DNA from: Gammaproteobacteria bacterium UBA2168
Lineage (GTDB): Bacteria > Pseudomonadota > Gammaproteobacteria > Pseudomonadales > Azotimanducaceae
DNA: 29,058 nt
Reading direction: 5' to 3'
Assembly (NCBI GenBank): GCA_002327525.1
Contig: DCWG01000093.1
Span: forward strand, 1 to 29,058
Within the stretch, counting starts at the first letter, position 1, and each line of letters opens with the position of its first letter. The position numbers were made by a program, and so were the translations under genes. Positions 8,856 through 16,168 of this stretch are shown here, piece by piece. Below the pieces are notes generated by a model. That model ran no database searches and was not told where the DNA came from. It saw only the letters and a program-made list of their open reading frames with translations.

Positions 8856-9026
8856 TCACGTAGGGCCGAAAAATAGCCAAGCAACGAGACCGACAATGGG
8901 TAACAGCAACACGATGGCGATCCACAGTGCCATACGCTGGGTCGATGCATCGCTTCTGAGGATGCGGGCAATAGCGTAGAGATTGGCGACGACGAGCAGA
9001 CCACCGAAGATCGCGTAGATGCTCAT
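8856..9026 (-). CDS. Small PLDc_N-domain membrane protein (56 aa)
   Basis: This gene is easily missed because of its length. It starts at ATG 9026 with AAGGAG 8 nt upstream and stops at TGA 8856-8858. The product has two hydrophobic stretches, residues 4-20 (YAIFGGLLVVANLYAIA) and about 34-53, joined by a short polar loop (RILRSDASTQRM). The second helix contains LLPIVGLVAWLFFGP, the hallmark of the PLDc_N (phospholipase D-nuclease N-terminal) domain found in small membrane peptides and cardiolipin synthase N-termini. No catalytic HKD motif is present, so it is a stand-alone membrane peptide. It lies 24 nt after the hydrolase stop and 29 nt before the frameshifted gene, all on the minus strand, which suggests one operon linked to lipids or the envelope. 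Confidence 0.78.
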   Translation of the reverse strand: MSIYAIFGGLLVVANLYAIARILRSDASTQRMALWIAIVLLLPIVGLVAWLFFGPT

Positions 9027-9050
9027 GGCGGTTGCTCCTTAGTTGACTGC

Positions 9051-9851
9051 CTACGTGGCGTCCTGCCGCGGCAGTATCCAGCGCATGCATCCATGACCCG
9101 AGTCGAATTTTGCCCACTGCTTGGGATGCTGCGCCAGGCGATTGGCGAGTATGTGCAGTACGACCGGGTTGATGGCCATGCCCGAGTGGCTGCCCACGAT
9201 CTCTATGTTCTGGGCCTGCTCATTCTCTGGCTCGACACAGGCTCGCCACCCAACCACGCCATCGGAACGGCTGTAGATGGAGGTACTTGGTACATCCAGA
9301 GGTAACCCGTGCAGCCGATCGGCAAGGTGTTCTTTCATCTGTTCGATGTCGGTGCCCGACATCTGCTTGAACAGAGCCTGCACGACGCTGTTTACGGCTC
9401 CTGCCTCCTGAATCGCGAAAGGGCTTCCGAGCGTGATCACCTGCCGCACACGTTCGGGCCATTCGCGTGCAAGACCCCGTGAATAGACGCCACCCAGGCT
9501 CTGACCGATCAGACTGATAGGTTCTCCGTGTTCATCTACCAGGCGCTGGAAGCGATCCTCCAGCCGCAGTAGCTGGTCGGGATTGCCTGTGTTCTGACCC
9601 AGGCCCCAGGGAATGCAGTGGTAGCCGAGTTGGTCGAGAAAACGCCGTAGCATGAGAGTCGAGGTGTCGCCCGCGGTGAATCCCGGCAGTACCATCACGG
9701 GGTGGCCATCTCCGCGCGGTGCCTGCCACAGAAGGCTCATCCATGTCAGGGGCAGGCTGGCAGCTTCGGCCAGTGTTCGCGGTAATTCTGCGGCAAAATT
9801 CAGCATCGCGGGCGGTTGATGCTCGGTGGAAACCTCCAGCGTCCCAGACAA
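9051..9851 (-). CDS. Alpha/beta hydrolase (lipase/esterase-like)
   Basis: A 266-aa alpha/beta hydrolase. The oxyanion-region motif VMVLPGFTAGD follows a first strand near residue 53. The nucleophile elbow is GQSLGG with Ser118. The acid is probably Asp197 in SIYSRSDGVVGW and the catalytic His is probably His222 in GSHSGMAINP. There is no signal peptide, so it is likely cytoplasmic or membrane-associated. Candidate substrates are acyl esters or lipids, but the sequence does not say which. The start is a TTG at 9851, chosen because GAGGAG lies 6 nt upstream; the next ATG is 14 codons later and lacks such a site. A broken paralogue lies at 11637-11999, on the far side of the GYD and GYD-PlsC genes. 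It heads a minus-strand run with the PLDc_N peptide. Confidence 0.85.
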   Translation of the reverse strand: MSGTLEVSTEHQPPAMLNFAAELPRTLAEAASLPLTWMSLLWQAPRGDGHPVMVLPGFTAGDTSTLMLRRFLDQLGYHCIPWGLGQNTGNPDQLLRLEDRFQRLVDEHGEPISLIGQSLGGVYSRGLAREWPERVRQVITLGSPFAIQEAGAVNSVVQALFKQMSGTDIEQMKEHLADRLHGLPLDVPSTSIYSRSDGVVGWRACVEPENEQAQNIEIVGSHSGMAINPVVLHILANRLAQHPKQWAKFDSGHGCMRWILPRQDAT

Positions 9852-9857
9852 ACTGCG

Positions 9858-9863
9858 CTCCTC
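9858..9863 (-). promoter_or_regulatory. Ribosome-binding site deciding a TTG start
   Basis: The minus strand reads GAGGAG, 6 nt before TTG 9851. It supports this rare start for the hydrolase. Confidence 0.65.
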
Positions 9864-10111
9864 GCAAGAACGGTGTATGGAGTCTCGCGGAGCGGCTTCG
9901 AGGCGTCAATGTTGATTTTCGTGCGCGAATGTAGGGCGTTGTGAGCTTTTCTCGGACTCTCGCGGCGCATTGCCCACGTTTGGTTGTGCATCCGCGAACG
10001 TTCGAGCAACCCGCCCCCTGGAACTCACCGTAGTGCCATGAACCGGAGCCTTGAAGCCACGGAGTTGATGGTGGACTATCCGAATTCACGGAAGTATGCG
10101 AGGGGGAACAC

Positions 10112-10420
10112 GTGGCTACCTACATCATGCTGAGTATGCTCACCGACGAAGGTCGCAAGACGCTCAAGGAGCGGCCGGAGCGTATCAATCAGGTTAATAA
10201 GGAAGTTGAATCGATGGGCGCGCGGGTCAGCGCGCAGTACGCGGTGCTTGGCGGATACGATTTCGTAAACGTCATCGAAGCACCCAGCAACGAGGTCATG
10301 GCACGCATCTCCATGGAACTGGGTGCTCGGGGGACCATCAAAGTCACGACACTACCCGCTATGGCCATAGACCAGTTTGTCGACATGTTGTCGGGCGGGG
10401 GGTCGTCGGACTCTAACTAG
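10112..10420 (+). CDS. GYD-domain protein
   Basis: A 102-aa single-domain protein of the GYD family. These are small ferredoxin-like folds of poorly known function, usually encoded next to enzymes. The name-giving motif appears as VLGGYDFVNVIEAPS around residues 46-60, preceded by TDEGRKTLKERPERI and followed by GTIKVTTLPAM. The start is GTG 10112, with AGGGGGA a few bases upstream. It lies 20 nt before the GYD-PlsC fusion gene, and the N-terminal part of that protein has the same pattern, so the two probably work together or arose by duplication. The C-terminal tail is short and Gly/Ser-rich. Confidence 0.85.
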   Translation: MATYIMLSMLTDEGRKTLKERPERINQVNKEVESMGARVSAQYAVLGGYDFVNVIEAPSNEVMARISMELGARGTIKVTTLPAMAIDQFVDMLSGGGSSDSN

Positions 10421-10440
10421 TTTCGGATCAGGGCACCGGT

Positions 10441-11448
10441 ATGCCCCACTATGTTCTTCTGATGCGGTACCACTCGGAAGGCCTCAAGGCCGCCCGCGAC
10501 GATCCCAGGTTCCTGATCGGAATTCAGGATGCCATGGAGCGCTGGGAAGCCAAAGTGCTGGCCAGTTACAACACGATGGGCATCTGGGATCACTGCCTCA
10601 TCGTAGATGCGCCAGATAATTTTAAGGCCTACCGCGCAGCCCTCGCCCAGGAGATGAGCGTCACCGCAGAGACGGAAATCCTGCCGGCAATCGACCTGCC
10701 GCTCTTTCAGCGCCTGATGTCCCAGTCCGTGGAAACGGATGGGCCCCATGAGTGGCAGATACGATGGTGGGCGCGTGTTGCGCGACTTGTCATGTACGAC
10801 TATCAGTTCGGCCGCTGGGCGCGGAAGAATTTTACTGAACACGTAATCACGGGGAAGGAGAAGTTCGACGACATCAGCACACCATGCATCGTGATATCCA
10901 ACCATGCCAGTCACTTCGACCAATACTGCTTGATGAAAGCCATTCCATGGCGGATCCGCTCCAACCTGTTCTTCGGCGCGGCGGCGGATCGATGGTTTCT
11001 TAAGGGGCGCAAGGAAATCACGCTGAGAGCGTGGTATGCATCGCTCGTGGGCGGATTGTATCCTATACACCGGGGTGGTGGATCGAACACGTTGGACTAC
11101 CCCAAGTGGTTGCTCGACCAGGGTGCGAACCTGATGCTGTTCCCTGAAGGGACGCGCTCGCGAGGACGCAACTTGTCGAAATTCAAGCATGGCGTGTCGC
11201 TGCTGGCTCTCGACAAGAAGGTTCCAGTGGTGCCGATATACATGGCCGGGCTCAGAAAGATCCGGCCGCCGGGCACGAAAGAAGTGGTGCCGGGCCCGGT
11301 CGCGGCCCATGTGCTCGATCCCATCTACTTCGAAGAGGGTACCGAGGTGCCGGAGGCGACGGCGCGTATCTTCAAGGCGATGAAGACCGTGCACGACCGT
11401 GTGCTCGAGCACGGTAACGAGGCCGCTCACCCGAACTGGCAATCCTGA
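10441..11448 (+). CDS. GYD-like domain fused to PlsC-type acyltransferase
   Basis: A 335-aa two-domain protein. Residues 1 to about 93 follow the GYD pattern (YVLLMRYHSEGLKAARDD, then ASYNTMGIWDHCLIVDAPD, then EILPAIDL), with the GYD tripeptide itself changed to GIWD. From about residue 105 the protein is a PlsC/LPLAT acyltransferase. Block I is NHASHFD with His155 and Asp160 (the HX4D site). Block II is LYPIHRGGG. Block III is FPEGTRSRGR, beginning the EGTRS signature at Glu236. Block IV is VPVVPIYMAGL. All catalytic features are present, so it should transfer acyl groups to a lysophospholipid or glycerol-phosphate-like acceptor at the inner membrane. Stand-alone PlsC proteins lack the N-terminal extension. 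It is preceded by a free GYD gene at 20 nt and is probably co-transcribed. The PlsC part is firm; the GYD assignment rests on pattern similarity to the neighbour. Confidence 0.88.
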   Translation: MPHYVLLMRYHSEGLKAARDDPRFLIGIQDAMERWEAKVLASYNTMGIWDHCLIVDAPDNFKAYRAALAQEMSVTAETEILPAIDLPLFQRLMSQSVETDGPHEWQIRWWARVARLVMYDYQFGRWARKNFTEHVITGKEKFDDISTPCIVISNHASHFDQYCLMKAIPWRIRSNLFFGAAADRWFLKGRKEITLRAWYASLVGGLYPIHRGGGSNTLDYPKWLLDQGANLMLFPEGTRSRGRNLSKFKHGVSLLALDKKVPVVPIYMAGLRKIRPPGTKEVVPGPVAAHVLDPIYFEEGTEVPEATARIFKAMKTVHDRVLEHGNEAAHPNWQS

Positions 11449-11636
11449 AGTAATTTGCTATTTTTGCGTGACATAGTTACCTGGTGCGGCCTCGATAACC
11501 AGGTGGTTGTCACTGCCGAGTGCGGCAGGCGCGCGGGGACGCTTGCTCGATCTGTTGTCGATGAGCGCTTCGATCCAATGTTTGCTCCATGAGCCGTCGC
11601 GGGTCCGGGCGCTGCGAGCTTCCAGCCGGAGCGGTG

Positions 11637-11999
11637 GAACGGCTTCCAGTGATTGCGGGGTTGGGCGAGACGGTCGGCGACGGCATATAGCACGGTGGGA
11701 TTGACACCAAGTCCCATGTGACTCGCGTAGACCTCTATGTTGTCAGTGAGGCGTCGGTCGAATTCCATGGCCATCTGCCACGGAACCTTGCCGTCGGTTC
11801 GGCTGTAGATCGCCGTGCTGGGGATTGCGGGAGGAGGTTCGTGCATGGCCTCCGGGAAGGGTCCCGCCATGCTGACGCCGTCGGCACTGGGGTTGCCCGA
11901 GCGGTAGGCGGTCAGGATGCCAGTGCGCGCAATCGAGCCGCCGATGGGTGCGCCGAGGTTGATGACCTGGCACGTGGCGAGTTCAGCCGCAGCATGGGT
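11637..11999 (-). pseudogene. Fragment of an alpha/beta hydrolase, paralogue of the 9051-9851 gene
   Basis: The minus-strand open frame 12083-11427 contains a central part clearly related to the intact hydrolase. It has CQVINLGAPIGG (compare RQVITLGSPFA), PSTAIYSRTDGKVPW (compare PSTSIYSRSDGVVGW) and ASHMGLGVNPTVLYAVADRL (compare GSHSGMAINPVVLHILANRL). The catalytic Asp and His positions are kept. Everything upstream, including the GxSxG nucleophile, is missing, and the C-terminal tail after WKPFH has no counterpart and runs into the end of the GYD-PlsC gene. No good ribosome site precedes the ATG at 12083. I read it as a dead duplicate. The alternative, a short non-enzymatic homologue in use, is less likely. 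Confidence 0.65.
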
Positions 12000-12457
12000 A
12001 ACCAGCCATGAGCGCGGCCGCTTCGAGACCGGTGCTGCCTTCGAGTAGTTGGTGCGAAGCTGGTGCGGGCGCAGGTCGCTCATCGGGCAAGCACCAGTAT
12101 CAGCCCCGGGGCATTGGAGGTTTGTCCGTCGAACTTCGAGAAATACTCCGGGGATCGTAAGATGGCGTGCCCAACGAGAGTTTTTCTCTGTCGCGATGGC
12201 ATTCGAAGTGGTACTTGTTCTGTTGTTGAGCGCGACTTTTCAGCGACGCTTCTTCCTTCTCGAAGCTTCCTTCCCGGTCTCCCAAACCCTTCCCCCAGTC
12301 AAGTTTCGGATGCATGGCAACATAGCCTGTCTCTGAGACGCTGATAATTCAAAGGCGTTTGTTAGCGAAAAATCGTTTCGAAAATGTCGTGCATTTCCCG
12401 TGGTAGCCGGTACCCTGCGCGGCACGTCAGCCGCGCTCAGGTCCGCGAGGAGCCATC
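12000..12457. other. Stretch without a recognisable gene
   Basis: Several short open frames exist on both strands (for example a 40-codon minus frame at 12080-12202), but none has a ribosome site together with a family motif. Bases 12340-12400 are somewhat AT-rich and could hold a promoter for the LLM oxidoreductase; TTGTTA at 12359 has no good partner. The missing N-terminal half of the broken hydrolase is not visible here. Confidence 0.4.
12447..12452 (+). promoter_or_regulatory. Ribosome-binding site bearing on a non-standard start
   Basis: GAGGAG lies 5 nt before ATT 12458 and 2 nt before ATC 12455. No ATG, GTG or TTG is in reach. It is the only good ribosome site for the oxidoreductase. 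Confidence 0.45.
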
Positions 12458-13333
12458 ATTCAGTTCGGTTTTCACTTCCATTCGCCGGGGATCTTCACCA
12501 GCTTCCAACCGGCTTTGGGCCTCAGCAGCGCGCTGGAAGCAGCACGCCGCGCGGAAGCGGCGGGATTTGGGATCTTCTCGGTGCAGGATCATCTCGTCCC
12601 GTTTCCGGCGCACCGGCCAGCCACGGAGTCGGTGCCGGACCCCTTCGCGGTTCTCGGCGCTGCTGCGGTGGCGACCGAGGGTATTCTGCTCGCGAGCCTC
12701 GTGATCAATACATCGCTGCGCCATCCGGCACATATCGCCAAATGGGCGGCAACGCTCAGTGAGCTGAGTTCGGGTCGCTTCATACTCGGCCTCGGGTCCG
12801 GAGGATACGCTCCGGACTACGTAGCGGCTGGTGTTGCTCGGCCATCCCGCGCTGAGCGGGCGCTACTGCTCGAAGCGACATTGCGACACCTACGCGGGCA
12901 ATGGAGCGAAAAGGCGGACACGCCGAGGCCGCTGCCGGTGCCTGTTCCGAAGATACTCGTCGCGGGAAACGCTGACACCACACTCGAGATTGCGGCTCGG
13001 CACGCGGATCTCTGCAACTTTGCCATGCTGGACGAGGATGCCCTTCAACGACGGATTGTCCGCTTATCGGAATACCATACGGCCGCTGGTTCGCCGCGGC
13101 GTTGCCGTGTCACGCTGCTGACCAGGGTGGTGGCGGCCTCATCACCGGACCAGGCACGCGAGAAGGCGAAGCTGAAGGGTGCACGGGCGAATCTGGTTGG
13201 AGATACGAATACCCTCGAAAGACAGCTCGACGTTTACCAACGTTCCGGCGTCGATGCGGTATTCTGCATGTTTGATGATGAGCAATCGTTCGATCTTTTC
13301 GCGGCGCTGCTCGCTCGCCGCTCCAAATACTGA
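12458..13333 (+). CDS. LLM-class flavin-dependent oxidoreductase, non-standard start
   Basis: A luciferase-like monooxygenase-family enzyme with a TIM-barrel fold, using FMN or F420. Family signs are IQFGFHFHSPG in the first strand, AARRAEAAGFGIFSVQDHL in the first helix and second strand, RFILGLGSGGYAPDY, and KILVAGNADTTLEIAARHADLCNF near the C-terminal half. The first standard start is TTG 12515, which would cut off the first beta strand. The frame is open back to 12407, and GAGGAG at 12447-12452 sits 5 nt before ATT 12458 (or 2 nt before ATC 12455). I therefore place the start at ATT 12458 (291 aa) with low certainty; loss of an ATG by point change is an equally good explanation. The NYN gene follows 20 nt later in the same direction. 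The substrate is unknown. Confidence 0.75.
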   Translation: MQFGFHFHSPGIFTSFQPALGLSSALEAARRAEAAGFGIFSVQDHLVPFPAHRPATESVPDPFAVLGAAAVATEGILLASLVINTSLRHPAHIAKWAATLSELSSGRFILGLGSGGYAPDYVAAGVARPSRAERALLLEATLRHLRGQWSEKADTPRPLPVPVPKILVAGNADTTLEIAARHADLCNFAMLDEDALQRRIVRLSEYHTAAGSPRRCRVTLLTRVVAASSPDQAREKAKLKGARANLVGDTNTLERQLDVYQRSGVDAVFCMFDDEQSFDLFAALLARRSKY

Positions 13334-13353
13334 CAACAGCTGGGAATCAGCCC

Positions 13354-14166
13354 ATGGTAGCCGACAACGAAAATCTGAATCTGGCACTATTTTGTGACTT
13401 CGAAAACGTCGCCCTCGGTGTGAGGGATGCGAAGTACGCGGCATTCGACATACAGCTGGTTCTCGAGAAGCTGTTGCTCAAAGGCAGTATCGTGGCCAAG
13501 AAAGCCTACTGCGACTGGGAACGCTATAAGGAATTCAAGGCGCCGATGCACGAAGCGGCATTCGAGCTCATCGAGATTCCGCATACCCGGCAATCGGGAA
13601 AGAACTCGGCTGACATCCGCATGGTTGTGGATGCCCTGGACCTGTGCTACACAAAGGAGCACATCGATACCTTCGTCATCATCAGCGGCGACTCGGATTT
13701 CTCACCGCTGGTGAGCAAGCTGCGTGAGAACGACAAAACGGTGGTCGGTGTCGGAGTGATGAACTCGACCTCGAACCTGCTCCTGAGTAACTGTGATGAG
13801 TTCATCGTCTACGATGACCTCGTGCGCGATCAGCTGACGACGGCGAAACGCAGGAAGAAACCAGCGCCCAAGAAGAACGGCGCAGGTCGCAAGACCAACC
13901 AGAAGAAAGAGGATCCGGTGGATGAGGCCGTGGCGCTGGTAGTGGACACCGCGGAAGCGCTGCAGGCGGAGCGAGGCGACCGGGAGAAGCTGTGGGGTTC
14001 GATGATCAAACAAACCCTCAAGCGCAGACGCCCGGGCTTCAACGAGAGCTTCTACGGCTTGCGCTCGTTTTCCGACCTGCTGGAAGAAGCGGAAGCGCGT
14101 GGGCTCCTGACATTGGAAATGGACGAGCGTTCGGGCGGTTATCTGGTTCGTCTTTCTACCGACTGA
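13354..14166 (+). CDS. NYN-domain (LabA/DUF88-like) protein with C-terminal OST-HTH/LOTUS domain
   Basis: A 270-aa protein with two domains. The N-terminal NYN domain (about residues 8-155) is a PIN-like nuclease fold. The acidic residues expected to hold metal are visible: Asp15 in FCDFENV, Asp87 in NSADIRMVVDALD, and Asp113 and Asp115 in SGDSDFSPL. A lysine-rich linker (about 165-190, KRRKKPAPKKNG) follows and could bind nucleic acid. Residues about 194-270 form an OST-HTH/LOTUS winged helix ending in GYLVRLSTD. This architecture suggests RNA cleavage or RNA binding with target recognition by the second domain. Function in bacteria is poorly known. The ATG at 13354 has only a weak GGGAA upstream. 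It follows the LLM oxidoreductase by 20 nt. All catalytic acids are present and the length is normal. Confidence 0.9.
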   Translation: MVADNENLNLALFCDFENVALGVRDAKYAAFDIQLVLEKLLLKGSIVAKKAYCDWERYKEFKAPMHEAAFELIEIPHTRQSGKNSADIRMVVDALDLCYTKEHIDTFVIISGDSDFSPLVSKLRENDKTVVGVGVMNSTSNLLLSNCDEFIVYDDLVRDQLTTAKRRKKPAPKKNGAGRKTNQKKEDPVDEAVALVVDTAEALQAERGDREKLWGSMIKQTLKRRRPGFNESFYGLRSFSDLLEEAEARGLLTLEMDERSGGYLVRLSTD

Positions 14167-14278
14167 TCCGGCCCGGCGGTCCGACAATAAGCGATGGAAT
14201 TTTACCTAAATTGGGCGTCGGCTTGACTCGTGTTCGAGGTGTGCGCATCCTTCGCGCAACCAGATCACGGAGCACCTC

Positions 14279-14857
14279 ATGCCTCAGCCTTTCTCCTCCC
14301 CCTCTGTCCTCGTTCGCATCGTTGTGCTTGTCTTATTCGTCGTTCCAAGCGTAACGCTGGCTGATGAATACCAGGAAACCACGGACATATTCCAACGTGC
14401 CGAGAGTGGCGGGATGTTCGATCAATCATATGGGTACGCGATTTTCCCGACCGTCGGGAAAGCGGGATTCTGGGTAGGCGGCGCTTACGGCAAAGGCAGG
14501 GTATACAAGCTCGGAGAATATGTCGGCGATACGTCCATAACTCAGGCGACGGTGGGATTGCAGATCGGAGCCCAGGGATTCGCCATGATCATCTTCTTCC
14601 AGGACAAACGTGCCTTCAACGAGTTCACCAGTGGTAACTTCGAGTTCAACGCGCAGGTCTCGGCGACCGCCATCACGGCTGGTGTGTCAGCTGGTGCCAC
14701 CACCACGGGTACGCATTCGGGCGCCAGTGCGGGCAAGAACGACGCCACGGCTTCCGGGGCGTTCTACCGCGGCATGGCCGTGTACACCATTGCCCGAGGC
14801 GGTCTGATGGCCGAGGCGAGCGTGGGCGGACAGAAGTTTACGTACACTCCGCGCTGA
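14279..14857 (+). CDS. Secreted SYLF-domain lipid-binding protein
   Basis: A 192-aa protein with an N-terminal signal peptide (residues 1 to about 28, cleavage near LADE). It is followed by a SYLF (YSC84-like) domain: SYGYAIFPTVGKAGFWVGGAYGKG, then VGLQIGAQGFAMIIFFQDKRAFNEF, a Gly/Ala/Ser/Thr-rich segment (about 133-155), and YRGMAVYTIARGGLMAEASVGGQKF at the end. In eukaryotic relatives this domain binds phosphoinositides; in bacteria it is exported and of unknown role, presumably an envelope lipid binder. GGAG lies about 5 nt before the ATG. It stands alone, 112 nt after the NYN gene and 123 nt before the thiolase. No damage is visible. Confidence 0.88.
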   Translation: MPQPFSSPSVLVRIVVLVLFVVPSVTLADEYQETTDIFQRAESGGMFDQSYGYAIFPTVGKAGFWVGGAYGKGRVYKLGEYVGDTSITQATVGLQIGAQGFAMIIFFQDKRAFNEFTSGNFEFNAQVSATAITAGVSAGATTTGTHSGASAGKNDATASGAFYRGMAVYTIARGGLMAEASVGGQKFTYTPR

Positions 14858-14980
14858 CGCGCCGCGATTCCGATTCGAGGACCGGCGGGCGCATGCTGGC
14901 GTGTGCGGTTTCGGTACACCTATGTCATCCCGCCATGCCTTGAGTAACATGGTTTCAGTGTATTCGAAGGGGAATGACCC

Positions 14981-16168
14981 ATGAGTCAGGTAGTGGTAGT
15001 AGACAGCATCCGAACGGGCCTCGCCAAGGCACATCGGGGCACTTTCAATCTCACGCGTTCCGACGATCTCGTCGCGCACTGCATAGATTTTCTGCTAGAG
15101 CGTAACCCGGAGCTTGCGGCTGAAGAAGTGGACGACGTGATTCTCGGCTGTGGTCGGCAGGTGGGTGAACAGTCGGGGAACGTGGCGCGTCATGCGGTGG
15201 TTCTGTCACAACTGCCGATCACGGTACCCGCGACCACCATCAGCAGGGCCTGTTCGTCAGGGCTCAATTCCATAGCCTTTGCGGCCAATCAGCTTGCCAA
15301 TGGCTGCGCCGAAGTGATGATGGCCGGGGGTGTGGAATCGATCACCGGGCTCGACCGGGGCAGCCCGGCGCAGTTCGAGGAAAACCCGCGGCTCATGGAG
15401 GAGAAACCCGATATCTTCATGGCGATGGGCAACACCGCAGAGGTCGTCGCGAGACGTTATCAGGTGTCGCGGGAGGCGCAGGATGCGTACTCACTGCAAA
15501 GCCAGCAACGTTATGTGGCAGCCGTGGAAGCAGGGTACATGGCGGAGGAGATCGCACCGATGACGGTGGATTGGCGCAAGGTGGTTGACAAGGACAGCGG
15601 GGCCACCGAAATCGTGGAAGGTATCGTCGACCACGACGAATGCAATCGTCCCACCACCACTCTGGAAGGGCTGTCCAAACTATCGCCAGCGTTCGAGGAG
15701 GATGGCACCGTCACCGCGGGCAACGCATCTCAGCTCTCCGATGGCGCGTCCATGGCGATTCTCATGACCGAGGAGCGTGCACAGCAACTCGATCTGGAGC
15801 CCATGGGTTATTTCGGGGGATTCACCGTGGCCGGGTGCGAGCCCGATGAAATGGGCATCGGTCCGGTATTCGCCATTCCCAAGCTTCTGGACTACAAGGG
15901 TCTGAGCTTAGCGGACATTGATCTGGTGGAACTGAACGAGGCGTTTGCCTCGCAGTGTCTCTACTGCCGTGACAGGCTGGGTATCGATCCTGAAATCTAC
16001 AACGTCAACGGCGGTTCCATTGCGATCGGACATCCGTTCGGCATGACCGGCGCGCGCCTCACGGGTAGTCTGCTGCGTGAGATGAAGCGGCGCGAGAAGA
16101 AGCTAGGCATCGTATCGATGTGCATCGGCAAGGGCATGGGTGCGGCAGGGCTATTCGAGGCTTGTTGA
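14981..16168 (+). CDS. Thiolase (acetyl-CoA C-acyltransferase)
   Basis: A full-length 395-aa thiolase, which condenses or cleaves acyl-CoA and acetyl-CoA. The nucleophile is Cys91 in SRACSSGLNSIAFA. The NEAFA motif is present (VELNEAFASQCLY). His351 lies in GGSIAIGHPFGMTGAR, and the second cysteine is Cys381 in CIGKGMGAAGLFE. The last motif usually reads CxGGG; here the third position is Lys, a small oddity next to the active site. The likely role is the last step of beta-oxidation or the first step of acetoacetyl-CoA formation in the cytoplasm. The ATG has GAAGGGGA upstream. It ends 18 nt inside the convergent MFS gene. No other beta-oxidation gene is adjacent. Confidence 0.93.
   Translation: MSQVVVVDSIRTGLAKAHRGTFNLTRSDDLVAHCIDFLLERNPELAAEEVDDVILGCGRQVGEQSGNVARHAVVLSQLPITVPATTISRACSSGLNSIAFAANQLANGCAEVMMAGGVESITGLDRGSPAQFEENPRLMEEKPDIFMAMGNTAEVVARRYQVSREAQDAYSLQSQQRYVAAVEAGYMAEEIAPMTVDWRKVVDKDSGATEIVEGIVDHDECNRPTTTLEGLSKLSPAFEEDGTVTAGNASQLSDGASMAILMTEERAQQLDLEPMGYFGGFTVAGCEPDEMGIGPVFAIPKLLDYKGLSLADIDLVELNEAFASQCLYCRDRLGIDPEIYNVNGGSIAIGHPFGMTGARLTGSLLREMKRREKKLGIVSMCIGKGMGAAGLFEAC

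Noticed and set aside
10417..11442. 341-codon minus-strand open frame opposite the GYD-PlsC gene
   Set aside because: The plus strand carries all PlsC blocks and the minus product is rich in His and Arg without recognisable domains, so it is a shadow.
12080..12202. 40-codon minus-strand frame ending NAPGLILVLAR
   Set aside because: The end looks protein-like, but there is no ribosome site, no known family, and it overlaps the start of another minus frame. It may be debris of the broken hydrolase region.
14223..14251. TTGACT at 14223 as a -35 box for the SYLF gene
   Set aside because: The hexamer is good, but the bases 17 nt downstream (CATCCT) do not resemble a -10 element.
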